From Streptomyces sp. XM83C (GTDB lineage: Bacteria > Actinomycetota > Actinomycetes > Streptomycetales > Streptomycetaceae): a stretch of 39,315 nucleotides of DNA. A program made the position numbers and the translations under genes. How positions within the stretch are numbered: position 1 is the first letter of the stretch; every line of letters begins with the position of its first letter. Below are positions 1 through 10,686 of this stretch, in pieces. The DNA is taken from assembly GCF_023072675.1 (NCBI RefSeq), contig NZ_JALLGL010000020.1, positions 1 through 39,315 on the forward strand. The letters are read 5' to 3'. The notes beneath the pieces were generated by a model. That model did no database searches and was not told the origin of the DNA. It saw only the letters and a program-made list of their open reading frames with translations.

Positions 1-53
1 GTGTTCCGCATCGCTCCGGCCGCGTCCGGTGCGGCCGGAGCGATGCGGAACAC
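1..53. repeat. Perfect inverted repeat at the left edge
   Basis: Bases 1-23 are the exact reverse complement of bases 31-53, with a 7-base loop at 24-30. The repeat starts at base 1 and lies inside the acetyltransferase reading frame. In that frame the residues after about position 160 no longer look like the family. A fold-back artefact at a contig end is as likely as a true hairpin. Confidence 0.85.
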
Positions 54-512
54 ACCGCCCGGGTCGGTCTGTTCACCCCGCTCCGCGAACCGCAGCGGGT
101 AGTGGCTGTGCGCGCCGAACCCCACATCGGCCAGCCAGTCGCCCCCGTCCGCCGTCCGCACCCGCAGCGCCATGTGGTCGTACGGCACCCCGAGCCGCTC
201 CCCCTCCCCGTACACACGCGCCGCCAGCGGCCACACCTCGAAGCCCAGCGCCGCCAGCAACGCCCCGAACGCGCCGTTGAGTTCGTAGCAGAACCCTCCC
301 CGCCGCGCCCCGACCACCTTCTCCACCAGCCGCTTCTCGTCGAGCACGATCTCCTCGCCGAGATGCACCGACAGGTTCTCGAACGGCACGGCGACCAGAT
401 GCCGCAGGTGCAGCTCCCGCAACACCTCGTCCGTGGGCCGCTCCGAGGACCGCTCCACCCCCAGCCGGCGGAGATAGGCATCGACCTGCATCGCATCCAA
501 GACCGTGTCCAT
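1..512 (-). CDS. nat: Arylamine N-acetyltransferase, partial (3' end off the window)
   Basis: This enzyme family transfers the acetyl group of acetyl-CoA to arylamines, hydrazines or polyketide-type acyl acceptors in the cytoplasm, by a cysteine ping-pong mechanism. I read 170 codons from ATG at 512. The motif RGGFCYELN gives the catalytic Cys75, DHMALRV gives His113 and LADVGFG gives Asp129, so the Cys-His-Asp triad is complete; FENLSVHLGE (about residues 47-56) is also typical. A usual member has about 270-280 residues, so roughly 100 C-terminal residues are missing. The start at 512 has a GGGG stretch just upstream; a second in-frame ATG lies at 491. The last ten or so residues fall in the perfect inverted repeat at 1-53 and do not resemble the family, so the extreme left end may be an assembly artefact. 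The gene lies downstream of comEC, separated by a hairpin, so it is probably its own unit. Confidence 0.85.
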   Translation of the reverse strand, partial: MDTVLDAMQVDAYLRRLGVERSSERPTDEVLRELHLRHLVAVPFENLSVHLGEEIVLDEKRLVEKVVGARRGGFCYELNGAFGALLAALGFEVWPLAARVYGEGERLGVPYDHMALRVRTADGGDWLADVGFGAHSHYPLRFAERGEQTDPGGVFRIAPAAPDAAGAMRN

Positions 513-564
513 GGCCCCAGTCTGCCGCCCCACACCACCCCAGCGACCCCGACCGCCGCCACCC

Positions 565-607
565 GCACCACCCGCCCGGCCACGCCCGGGGACCGGGCGG
601 GTGGTGC
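565..607 (-). terminator. 15-bp hairpin between comEC and nat
   Basis: Bases 565-579 and 593-607 are perfect complements with a 13-base loop. There is no T-run. The position, after the comEC stop and before nat, suits a factor-independent stop of the Streptomyces type or an RNA-stabilising hairpin. Confidence 0.5.
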
Positions 608-671
608 CGTGCTCGCCGACGCCCGCGTCCGACCACCAGGCGCTCAACCGCCCCGGCAGCAGCACCGGCCG

Positions 672-845
672 TCGACCGCCCCGGCATCCCGCCGTACCGG
701 ATGGCCATGGCCCCAAGCGCCGCCCACCCGAGCAGCCCCGGCCGGCCGACGCCACCCACACCAGACGCCCGACCACATCCGGACCCGGACCACCCGGCGC
801 TCATCGACCGCCCCGGCATCCCGCCCGTCGCGGATGGCCATGACC
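672..845. repeat. Imperfect direct repeat of about 43 bp
   Basis: The stretch at 672-714 recurs at 804-845 with one indel and few mismatches, about 132 bases apart; a shorter piece of the same unit occurs near 645-660. With the hairpin at 565-607 these fill the comEC-nat spacer (513-875), in which I see no convincing gene. Short open frames across it lack start signals. Confidence 0.6.
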
Positions 846-875
846 CGACTGCCGGGCACCGGCGGGGACCGGGGG

Positions 876-3767
876 TCAGTCCGTCGTCACCCGCAGTCGG
901 CCGTCCTCGGTCGTGACCGCCAGTGCTCCGTCGCGGTCCGTGCGGAGCACCGTCGCACCCCGGGCCCGCAGGGCCTCCACCGTGCCGGGCGCCGGATGCC
1001 CGTACGGGTTGCCGGCCCCGGCAGAAACGAGCGCCAGCCTGGGTGCCGCCACCCGCATCAGGCCCGGGTCCTGGTACGCGGAGCCGTGGTGGGCCACCTT
1101 CAGCACGTCCACTCCGGCGAGCTGTGCGGCTGCCGGCGATCTCAGCAGTGCCCGCTGGGCGGGTGGTTCCAGGTCGCCGAGGAGCAGCATCCGCAGGCCG
1201 CCGGAGCGCACGAGCAGGGTCACGCTCGCGTCGTTCGGCCCGTCGGGCGTCGGCCCGAACGCCTCCGCGGCCCCGCCGGGCGGCCACAGCACCTCCCAGT
1301 CGAGGTCACCGGCCCGCCGCCGTTCACCGGCCGCCGCCCGGGTGAGCGGGATGTGTCGTCGCTTCGCCTCCTTCCGTACGAACTCCACCTGGTCCCAGGG
1401 CTCTTCGAGGCCGGTCGTCTCGATCGCGCCGACCTGACGGCCGTGCAGCACCCCCGGCAGGCCCGCGGCATGGTCGGCGTGGAAGTGCGTCAGTACGACC
1501 AGCGGGATCCGGGTGACGCCGAGCCGGTGCAGGCACCCGTCCACGGCTGCCGGCTCGGGCCCCGCGTCCACCACCACGCCGGTGCCCTTCCCCGCCGCGA
1601 GCACCACCGCGTCGCCCTGCCCCACGTCGCACATCACCAGCCGCCAGCCCGACGGCGGCCAGCCCGTGATCACCCTGGTCAGCGGCGGAGGCTGCACCAC
1701 GGCCAGCACCAGCAGCAGACCACAGGCACCGCACAGCCACGGATGCCGGAGCAGTCTGCGGGCGGCCGGTACGAGCGCCACCGTGACGAGGGCGAGCAGC
1801 AGCGCGCCCCACCAGTGGCCCGGCCAGTGCACTCCCCCGCCGGGCAGCGCCGCCCCGGTCCGGGCGATGCCGGCGACCCATCCGGCGGGCCAACCCGCGC
1901 ACCAGGCCAACGCCTCGGCGACCGGCATCGCCCAGGGTGCGCAGGCCAGTGCCGCGAACCCGAGCACCGTGGCCGGCGCGACCGCGAACTCCGCGAGCAG
2001 ATTGCACGGCACCGCCACCAGGCTCACCCGCGCCGACAGCACCGCCACCACCGGGGCGCACACCGCCTGAGCGGCCGCCGCCGCGGCCAGCGCCTCCGCC
2101 GCCCGGGCCGGCACCCGGCGCCGCCGCAGCGCGGCGCTCCACCGGGGCGCCAGCGTGAGCAGGGCGCCCGTGGCCAGCACGGACAGCAGGAAGCCGTAAC
2201 TGCGGGCCAGCCACGGGTCGTACAGCACCAGCAGCAGTACGGCCGTAGCCAGCGCCGGAAGCAGTGATCTGCGCCGCCCCGTGGCCAGCGCCAGCAGCGC
2301 CACGCCCCCGCAGGCCGCCGCGCGCAGCACACTCGGGTCGGGCCGGCACACGAGCACGAACCCGAGCGTGAGCACCGCACCGAACACCGCCGTCGCCCGC
2401 AGGGTGAGGCCCAGGCGGGGCGCGGCGCCCCGGCGTTCGGCGCGCTGCGCGAGTCCCGGCGGGCCCAGGAGCAGCGCGAGGACGATGGTGAGGTTGCTGC
2501 CGGAGACGGCGAGCACGTGCGCGAGGTCCGTCTCCTTGAACGCCGCGTCCAGGTCGGGTGTGATCCGCGCGGTGTCCCCGACGACCAGGCCGGGCAGCAA
2601 GGCCCGGGCGTCTTTCGGCAGGCCGTCGGTGGCCTCCCGCAGCCCGGCCCGCAGCCGTCCCGCGAACCGCTGCATGCGGGTCGGTTCCCCCTCGGTCCGC
2701 GGTACGGCGCCGGCGCGTAGCCGCAGCACGGCCGCGATGCGGTCACCGCCCGCCAACGGCGGTGCGAGCCGGCCGGTCACGCGCAGCCGGGTCGACGGCA
2801 GCAGCTCCAGCCATGGCGAACGCCCGGCCCTGTCGGCGCCTGCCGTTCGGCCCGACCGGACCGCCGGCACGATCACCAGCACCGGCGTGCGGACATGCTC
2901 CCGCCGGCCGTGCGCCGGGCGGACGGCGGTGACCTCCGCGTGCAGCACCACGGAAGGCGGCGCCATCCGGTCGCCGGTGACGCGGGGCCGGGTGAGCCGC
3001 GGGTCCGCGGTGACCTCCACGTCGGCGGTGACGGTGGCGTATCGTCGCGCCAGCTCCGGCACGGGGCCCCGCCGCAGGTCCGCGCCGTGCAGCCCCGCCG
3101 AGACGGCGGCCGTGGCGGTGCACAGCAGCACGGCGACGGCCGTCGCCCGCGACCACCCCGAGTGCCGTCCCCGCGAACCGTCGCCGGAGCGCCGACGCCC
3201 CACGGCCAGCGCGACCGCCACACCGAGGCACACGACCACCAGGCCCGCGACCGTGCCCGGCGACGCGTCCAGGGTGGCCGCCGCCGTCGCCCAGGCGGCC
3301 AGCGCGGGCGGCACGAGCCGCAGATCAGGCGGCCCCTCCTGCCGAGGATGCGCCACCCCCAGCCGCTTACCGGACGCCGCGTGCACCGCGTGCCGCCTCC
3401 CCGGCACAGGAACACCAGGAGTGCTGGGTGATCCGGATCTTCCCGGCCGGGCGGGTGCGGAGGAGGAGGACGGAGCGGCGTGGCCACCGGGCTCACCGGG
3501 CGGGCCGAGCGAGGCCGGCCCGCCAGAGGGGGCGGGGCCGCCGGGCCCACCGGCCGGATCGGGCATCCGTCCTCGGGAGGGGTGGCCCGGTGGCCCGGCG
3601 TCCCGTCGCTCGGAGAGCTGCCGCACCACGCCCGTAAACGCCGCTTCCCGCGACAACACAAACGCCGCCGGCACCGCCTGCCGCGCCCGCGCTCCCACGC
3701 CTCCCGTACCGCGCGGTTGCCCGCCCTGTCGGCCCGGTCGCCGCTCGGTGGCGTCGTCCCTGCTCAC
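876..3767 (-). CDS. comEC: ComEC/Rec2-type DNA-uptake channel protein
   Basis: ComEC forms the inner-membrane channel for single-stranded DNA in naturally competent bacteria. The 963-residue product starts with about 140 residues of Pro/Gly/Arg-rich sequence, then the hydrophobic N-terminal region (from about 153), a soluble region (about 230-380), the competence domain with its HVLAVSGSNL signature (about 415-425) and many membrane segments. A metallo-beta-lactamase domain follows from about 705 (CDVGQGDAV), with metal-binding HFHADH near residues 760-765 and VAHHGS later. Start: GTG at 3767 overlaps the comEA stop as GTGA, which supports translational coupling, although the low-complexity N-terminus could also come from a start set too far upstream. 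Streptomyces are not known to be naturally competent, so the role of comEC/comEA here is unknown; DNA scavenging or transfer are guesses. Confidence 0.93.
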   Translation of the reverse strand: MSRDDATERRPGRQGGQPRGTGGVGARARQAVPAAFVLSREAAFTGVVRQLSERRDAGPPGHPSRGRMPDPAGGPGGPAPSGGPASLGPPGEPGGHAAPSSSSAPARPGRSGSPSTPGVPVPGRRHAVHAASGKRLGVAHPRQEGPPDLRLVPPALAAWATAAATLDASPGTVAGLVVVCLGVAVALAVGRRRSGDGSRGRHSGWSRATAVAVLLCTATAAVSAGLHGADLRRGPVPELARRYATVTADVEVTADPRLTRPRVTGDRMAPPSVVLHAEVTAVRPAHGRREHVRTPVLVIVPAVRSGRTAGADRAGRSPWLELLPSTRLRVTGRLAPPLAGGDRIAAVLRLRAGAVPRTEGEPTRMQRFAGRLRAGLREATDGLPKDARALLPGLVVGDTARITPDLDAAFKETDLAHVLAVSGSNLTIVLALLLGPPGLAQRAERRGAAPRLGLTLRATAVFGAVLTLGFVLVCRPDPSVLRAAACGGVALLALATGRRRSLLPALATAVLLLVLYDPWLARSYGFLLSVLATGALLTLAPRWSAALRRRRVPARAAEALAAAAAAQAVCAPVVAVLSARVSLVAVPCNLLAEFAVAPATVLGFAALACAPWAMPVAEALAWCAGWPAGWVAGIARTGAALPGGGVHWPGHWWGALLLALVTVALVPAARRLLRHPWLCGACGLLLVLAVVQPPPLTRVITGWPPSGWRLVMCDVGQGDAVVLAAGKGTGVVVDAGPEPAAVDGCLHRLGVTRIPLVVLTHFHADHAAGLPGVLHGRQVGAIETTGLEEPWDQVEFVRKEAKRRHIPLTRAAAGERRRAGDLDWEVLWPPGGAAEAFGPTPDGPNDASVTLLVRSGGLRMLLLGDLEPPAQRALLRSPAAAQLAGVDVLKVAHHGSAYQDPGLMRVAAPRLALVSAGAGNPYGHPAPGTVEALRARGATVLRTDRDGALAVTTEDGRLRVTTD

Positions 3768-5086
3768 GGCCGTACCAGATTCCGCAGGTCGGCGAAGCGG
3801 CGTTCGCCGATGCCGTTGACTTCGCGCAGTTCGTCCACGGAGCGGAAACCGCCGTGCGCGGTGCGGTAGTCGACGATGTGCCGGGCGAGCACCGGTCCCA
3901 CCCCGGGCAGTGTGTCGAGTTGCTCCACGGTCGCCGTGTTCAGGGAGATCGGCCCCGCCGGTCCGGTCGCCGCCCCGGCACCGCCCGGCGCCCCTGCCGT
4001 CGCGCCCGCCGGTACGCCCGGCCCGCCGCCCGTGGCCGGGGCCCCGACGACCACCTGCTCCCCGTCCACCAGGAAGCGGGCCCGGTTGAGGCTGGTCAGG
4101 TCCGTGCCGGGCTTCGCCCCGCCGGCCGCCTCCAGCGCGTCCGCCACCCGGGAACCGGCCGGCAGCCGGTGGATCCCGGGGTTCCGGACCTTGCCGCTGA
4201 CGTCCACGACGATCTCCGCACCGCCGGAACCCGCAGCACCCGGACCTGCCGCGCCGGTCGGCGGGGCACCGGCCGTACCCGACTCGCCCTCCTCTCCGGG
4301 GCGCGCTTCTCCGGTTCCGCCGGACACGCCGCCCGCCTGCTCAGCGTCGGCCGTCCGCTCGCCGTAGGGCGCCGCCGCCCGCACCACCTCCGGCGCCTGC
4401 ACAGTGTGCGTCCGCCCGCTCCAGAAGTGCTGCACGGCGAATCCCACGGCGACGACGAGCAGTACGGTCAGCGCGACCACGCTGCGCCGCTCCAGCCCGC
4501 AGCGCGTCTGGAGCCACAGCGGCATCCGCTCCCGTACGGCCGCCCCGATCCGCATCCGCCAGGTGCCTCCGGCGCGATCGGCCGGGCCTGTCTCCCCCGG
4601 CTCGTCCTCACCCGGCGTGCTCCCGCCCGGATGTGACACCCTTTCCGGTTCCGTCGCGGGATGCGGTCGGGCGGACGATGGCGGTCCCGCGCCCGACTCC
4701 CGCCAGGCATCGGCGCGTTGCCGGTGCTCCGGTCCGCTGACCGGGACACGGGCCGGAGGGTCCGCGCGGTCCGGATGATCTGTTAGAGCCAGATGATCCG
4801 TTCGGCCCGTATCGTCCGCACGGGCCGGTGCGCCTCCGGGCTCCTCTGCTCTCCGTCCCGGTGCGAACAGCGTTTGTGCGTACGTGTCTTCGCGTCCCGG
4901 CGCGAAGAGCATCTCCGCGCGGCGGCGTAGATGCTCCGCGTGTGCGTGCCGCTGCCGGGCGCGGCTCCGGGCGTGCGGTCGGCGGTGGCGTACGCGGCTG
5001 TCGGAGGCGCGGGAGCGGCCCGGACCGCTGGTGGCCGCAGTGGTGCGTGCGTGTGATCGAAGTGCCATGCCTCGAGGATGGGGCAC
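3764..5086 (-). CDS. comEA: ComEA-type helix-hairpin-helix DNA-binding membrane protein
   Basis: ComEA is a membrane-anchored DNA receptor that hands double-stranded DNA to the ComEC channel. Here 440 residues contain a long charged N-terminal region (1-195), one membrane segment (about 201-220), a Gly/Pro/Ala-rich linker, an SLBB domain (about 280-345, VVDVSGKVRNPGIHRL) and a C-terminal tandem helix-hairpin-helix (about 378-440, with LPGVGP and VNGIGE). The N-terminal extension is far longer than in Bacillus ComEA, and repeats the hexamer LFAPGR within 15 residues. Start: GTG at 5086 has a weak AAGAAG upstream; ATG at 5068 (seventh codon) is an equally possible start. The gene overlaps comEC by 4 bases, so the two are one operon. 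Confidence 0.9.
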   Translation of the reverse strand: MPHPRGMALRSHARTTAATSGPGRSRASDSRVRHRRPHARSRARQRHAHAEHLRRRAEMLFAPGREDTYAQTLFAPGRRAEEPGGAPARADDTGRTDHLALTDHPDRADPPARVPVSGPEHRQRADAWRESGAGPPSSARPHPATEPERVSHPGGSTPGEDEPGETGPADRAGGTWRMRIGAAVRERMPLWLQTRCGLERRSVVALTVLLVVAVGFAVQHFWSGRTHTVQAPEVVRAAAPYGERTADAEQAGGVSGGTGEARPGEEGESGTAGAPPTGAAGPGAAGSGGAEIVVDVSGKVRNPGIHRLPAGSRVADALEAAGGAKPGTDLTSLNRARFLVDGEQVVVGAPATGGGPGVPAGATAGAPGGAGAATGPAGPISLNTATVEQLDTLPGVGPVLARHIVDYRTAHGGFRSVDELREVNGIGERRFADLRNLVRP

Positions 5087-5219
5087 TTCGCGACTTCTTG
5101 GTGATCTTGCTTGTTTTCCGGGGAAAACCGCGCAGTTGTGGATAACGTCGTCACTCGTGCGGGTGAACCGGGGGCAGGGCCCGCGGCCGGAGAGAGCACG
5201 AGGTGGGGCCGAGGTCGGA
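5087..5219. promoter_or_regulatory. comEA upstream region with a 16-bp dyad
   Basis: The spacer between degV and comEA holds a 7-bp inverted repeat with a 2-base centre (5113-5128, GTTTTCC-GG-GGAAAAC), symmetrical enough to be an operator for comEA. It lies 27 bases or more upstream of the start. No clear -35/-10 pair was recognised. A sequence matching a DnaA box lies at 5137-5145. Confidence 0.3.
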
Positions 5220-6065
5220 TCACCGTGGCGAGACGACGACTCCCAGCAGTCCCGGTCCGGTGTGTGCGCCGATCACCGCGCCGACCTCGCTCACATGCAG
5301 GTCGGCCAGCCCGGGGACCCGGCTCTTGAGCCTCTCGGCGAGGGCGGTGGCCCGCTCGGGGGCGGCGAGATGGTGGACGGCGATGTCGACCGGGGCGCTG
5401 CCCGCCCTCTCGGCCACGAGTTCTTCCAGGCGGGCGATCGCCTTGGACGCCGTACGGACCTTCTCCAGCGGGCCGATGCGGCCGCCTTCCAGTTGCAGCA
5501 GGGGTTTGACGGCGAGCGCCGAGCCGAGCAGTGCCTGTGCGGCGCCGATCCGGCCGCCGCGGCGCAGATAGTCCAGGGTGTCGACGTAGAAGTAGGCGAA
5601 GGTGCCCGAGGCGCGTTTCTCCGCGGCGGTGACCGCCTCGTCGAGGGTGCCGCCGGCCTCCGCGGTCTCCGCCGCGGCGAGGGCGCAGAAGCCGAGCGCC
5701 ATGGCGATCATGCCGGTGTCGACGACCCGGACCGGGACGGGCGCGTCGCGGGCCGCGATGACCGCGGCGTCGTAGGTGCCGGACAGCTCGGCCGACAGAT
5801 GCAGGGAGACGATGCCGCTGGCGCCGGATTCGGCGACCTTGCGGTAGGTGTCGGCGAACTGTTGCGGGCTGGGCCGCGAGGTGGTGACGGGGCGTCGTTT
5901 CTGCAGGGCCTGGGCCAGGGAGCGGGTCGAGATCTCGGTGCCCTCTTCGAGTGCCCGGTCGCCGAGGACGACGGTCAGGGGTACCGCTGTGATGCCGTGG
6001 CGCTCCATCGTCCGCGGCGGCAGGTAGGCCGTTGAATCGGTGACGATCGCGACATGGCGGGACAT
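5220..6065 (-). CDS. DegV family fatty-acid-binding protein
   Basis: DegV/FakB proteins bind a fatty acid and, with a FakA-type kinase, present it for phosphorylation; many actinobacterial members have unknown partners. The 281-residue length is typical. The N-terminal TDSTAYLP (9-16), the central HLSAELSGTY (lipid-contacting Ser/Thr loop) and YLRRGGRI are family landmarks. No kinase gene is nearby, so a FakB role is inference only. The start ATG at 6065 has no Shine-Dalgarno sequence; instead TAACCT ends seven bases before it, which suggests a leaderless transcript. The gene stands alone, 10 bases after no other gene on its strand that would clearly share its promoter: the next gene upstream ends at 6138. 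Confidence 0.88.
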   Translation of the reverse strand: MSRHVAIVTDSTAYLPPRTMERHGITAVPLTVVLGDRALEEGTEISTRSLAQALQKRRPVTTSRPSPQQFADTYRKVAESGASGIVSLHLSAELSGTYDAAVIAARDAPVPVRVVDTGMIAMALGFCALAAAETAEAGGTLDEAVTAAEKRASGTFAYFYVDTLDYLRRGGRIGAAQALLGSALAVKPLLQLEGGRIGPLEKVRTASKAIARLEELVAERAGSAPVDIAVHHLAAPERATALAERLKSRVPGLADLHVSEVGAVIGAHTGPGLLGVVVSPR

Positions 6066-6072
6066 GAGCTGG

Positions 6073-6078
6073 AGGTTA
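6073..6078 (-). promoter_or_regulatory. Possible -10 box of a leaderless degV transcript
   Basis: TAACCT lies seven bases before the degV start codon and no ribosome-binding site is present. No good -35 hexamer was found. Confidence 0.35.
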
Positions 6079-6137
6079 CCTGGCGTGGTGCGTGTGCGGC
6101 AGTCCGACCCCGTTCACCCGGGTCTGCCGGGCCGGGG

Positions 6138-6887
6138 TCATGACGTGCTCTCGGGCCGGGGCTTCTTCTGCCAGGGGTAGGTCTGGCGCGGTGCGGGCGG
6201 TGTGATGGAGGGTCGCCGCGCCGGTTCTTCGGTGGGCCGGCCGGTCTGCTCCCCGGCGGACGGGCCGGTCTCCGGCCAGGTCTGCCGGTGGGTCGGCGGG
6301 TCGGCGGGCGGGGCCTCGGGCCAGGGCCGGGGCGGCTCGTCGGAGGTGGTCCAGTGGCGCAGTGCGCCGGCCTCCACGTCGATCTGGGCGCTCAGGGCGT
6401 CGAGGTCGTCGTCGGCGAAGCGGCGGGCCCGGTCGCGGGCCGCCCAGCGCAGGGAGTCCGCGGAGTGTGTGATGCGCTCGGTGCGCTCGCGCAGCTCGGG
6501 CAGCCGGGCGGCGAGGGTCGCTCGGTCGGGTTCGGACTCCAGGCGTTTGAGTTCGTCGTCGAGCTCGTGCCCGTGCACGCTGAGCCGCTCGAACAGGCCC
6601 AGGGACTCCTTGAGGGACGCGTCCCCGGCGACGGCCGCGTGCAGCGCGTCCTGGGTGGCGCGCATGGAGGTGCGCAGCTTCAGCCGGAGCTGGGCGATCT
6701 CGCCGACGGGGCCGGGCTGGGCCAGCGACTTGGCGCGCAGGGTGTGGTCCTCGACGGTGCGGCGGGCCTGGGTCAAGGTGCGGTCCACGCCGCGTTTGGC
6801 GGCGCCGATCGCTTTGACCGTGGCGTATGTGCCGAGGGCGACGAAGAGCACGAAGAGCAGGGCGAAGACGGCTAGGACTGCTTCCAC
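6138..6887 (-). CDS. Membrane-anchored protein of unknown function
   Basis: I do not recognise a family. The 249-residue product has one N-terminal membrane segment (about 2-26), a charged, probably helical middle (about 30-185) rich in Leu, Arg and Glu, and a C-terminal tail of about 60 residues rich in Pro, Thr and Trp. That layout fits a cytoplasmic protein held to the membrane by its N-terminus. Start: GTG at 6887 follows GGAGGAGGAG at a good distance; the reading frame is open further upstream to 7073, but that part lacks a ribosome site and runs through a hairpin (6944-6986). It lies downstream of leuS, but the hairpin and repeats between them argue for a separate unit. Confidence 0.75.
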   Translation of the reverse strand: MEAVLAVFALLFVLFVALGTYATVKAIGAAKRGVDRTLTQARRTVEDHTLRAKSLAQPGPVGEIAQLRLKLRTSMRATQDALHAAVAGDASLKESLGLFERLSVHGHELDDELKRLESEPDRATLAARLPELRERTERITHSADSLRWAARDRARRFADDDLDALSAQIDVEAGALRHWTTSDEPPRPWPEAPPADPPTHRQTWPETGPSAGEQTGRPTEEPARRPSITPPAPRQTYPWQKKPRPESTS

Positions 6888-6943
6888 GACTCTCCTCCTC
6901 CGGCCCGCGGCACCTGCCACGCCGCTCTTCCACGGTAAACGCA

Positions 6944-6986
6944 ACGGGCAGGCCCGGGGTTCCGGAAAAACCCCGAACCTGCCCGT
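6944..6986 (-). terminator. Two-step hairpin downstream of leuS
   Basis: A 9-bp outer stem (6944-6952 with 6978-6986) encloses a 7-bp inner stem (6955-6961 with 6969-6975). It lies between the leuS repeat tract and the next gene on the same strand, as expected for the end of the leuS transcript. Confidence 0.6.
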
Positions 6987-7045
6987 AGGGGAACACCCGG
7001 AGCGGACGCGCACACCCCCCGACTCGACCGGCCGGCCGACACCCC

Positions 7046-7175
7046 GCCGGCCCGACCGGCCAGCCGTAAGCACGAGGGCCCGGGAGCGCCCACCGCACGC
7101 TGCACGCTCGCCGGCCCGACCGGCCAGCCGTCACCGCACGAGGGCCCGGGAGCGCCCACCGCACGCGGCACGCTC
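7046..7175. repeat. Tandem duplication of a 64-66 bp unit
   Basis: Unit one is 7046-7109, unit two 7110-7175; they differ by a 2-base insertion and a few substitutions. No reading frame with start signals uses the unit. It lies in the leuS 3' spacer (6888-7402), which otherwise holds the hairpin at 6944-6986 and the 20/23-bp array. Confidence 0.8.
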
Positions 7176-7245
7176 GTCGGCGCGTCGGCGAGCCGACACC
7201 GCGCGCAGACTCTGAGCCGTCACCGCGCGCAGCCCCCGGCCGACC

Positions 7246-7402
7246 CTCACGCGACCCCGACCAGCCACCTCACGCGGCCCCCGGCCACCTCACGCGGCCC
7301 CGACCAGCCACCTCACGCGGCCCCGACCAGCCACCTCACGCGGCCCCCGGCCACCTCACGCGACCCCGACCAGCCACCTCACGCGGCCCCGGCCCGCTCA
7401 CC

Positions 7403-7408
<6 letters not shown>
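7246..7408. repeat. 20/23-bp tandem array running into the leuS stop codon
   Basis: CTCACGC occurs eight times, starting at 7246, 7269, 7289, 7312, 7335, 7355, 7378 and 7402, so at steps of 23, 20, 23, 23, 20, 23 and 24 bases. The spacers are near-identical (with CGACCAGC or CGGC variants). The last copy holds the leuS stop codon: on the coding strand it reads GCGTGAG, the final Ala codon plus TGA. The array appears to be the leuS end copied downstream several times. Confidence 0.85.
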
Positions 7409-10276
<2,868 letters not shown>

Positions 10277-10321
10277 GATCCTTTAAGCTCCATCGATCGT
10301 CTCTGCCTGCGCTTCACTCAA

Positions 10322-10352
10322 GAAACGAAAAATCCCCTCGCACAGGAGGGGA
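10322..10352 (-). terminator. Intrinsic terminator in the leuS leader (attenuator)
   Basis: On the minus strand a 7-bp GC-rich stem (10346-10352 with 10333-10339, loop of six) is followed at once by five T's (10328-10332). It lies between the leader peptide and leuS, so it would stop transcription before the gene unless prevented from forming. Confidence 0.8.
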
Positions 10353-10365
10353 CGCCGCGCCGACT

Positions 10366-10389
10366 CCGACCACTCTCACCGGTGGTCGG
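10366..10389 (-). promoter_or_regulatory. 8-bp hairpin in the leuS leader
   Basis: 10382-10389 pairs perfectly with 10366-10373 (8-base loop) just after the leader-peptide stop codon. Flanking GCCGCGC (in the last leader codons) and GCGCGGC (before the terminator) could also pair around it. This is the position of the pause/antiterminator elements in classical attenuators. Confidence 0.6.
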
Positions 10390-10395
10390 GACTGA

Positions 10396-10434
10396 TCAGC
10401 GCGGCTCGCTAAGCAGAAGGCGTACGGCACGCAT
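10396..10434 (-). CDS. Leucine-rich leader peptide of leuS
   Basis: A 12-codon frame, MRAVRLLLSEPR, ends at TGA (10396-10398). Its three adjacent Leu codons read CTT, CTG, CTT; CTT is rare in GC-rich Streptomyces genes, so its double use would make the ribosome sensitive to charged tRNA-Leu. No Shine-Dalgarno is present, but TACCCT lies six bases before ATG, which suggests the transcript begins at or next to the start codon. The peptide is followed by an 8-bp hairpin and a T-run terminator before leuS. Peptide, Leu codons, hairpin and terminator together fit ribosome-mediated attenuation: stalling at the Leu codons when leucyl-tRNA is scarce would favour readthrough. The exact alternative fold needs calculation. 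Confidence 0.72.
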   Translation of the reverse strand: MRAVRLLLSEPR

Positions 10435-10440
10435 GGCGTC

Positions 10441-10446
10441 AGGGTA
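10441..10446 (-). promoter_or_regulatory. Probable -10 box of the leuS leader
   Basis: TACCCT lies six bases before the leader-peptide ATG. No convincing -35 hexamer stands 16-19 bases upstream. Confidence 0.45.
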
Positions 10447-10686
10447 CCGCACCGGTTGAGCAAGCCGCGAAGGTCTTCCGTACGCCTAGGGAGACACCGT
10501 GTCCACACCCGCACCCACTGACTCGAGTTCAAGGATTACTTCGCGTAACACCCCCTACCGGGACAACGCAACGACCCCATTGTCCTTTGATAACAACGCA
10601 ATAACCGAAACCTCGTACTGATCGGTACGGCGCGACCTAGAGTGCGGCGCGGGACCGCTCACCCGAACTGCTCGGAGTTGCCCCCC

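Noticed and set aside
644..859. Small minus-strand frame in the comEC-nat spacer
   Set aside because: Its repeated peptide comes from the DNA repeat; no start signal.
5137..5145. DnaA box TTATCCACA upstream of comEA
   Set aside because: A single copy, without clustering or a nearby origin gene; could be chance.
6076..7164. 362-codon minus-strand frame across the leuS repeat region
   Set aside because: Arg/Pro-rich; the 249-residue frame from 6887 has the ribosome site and the membrane anchor.
10314..10532. 72-codon frame across the leuS leader
   Set aside because: Overlaps the terminator and the Leu-rich peptide in another frame, no ribosome site.
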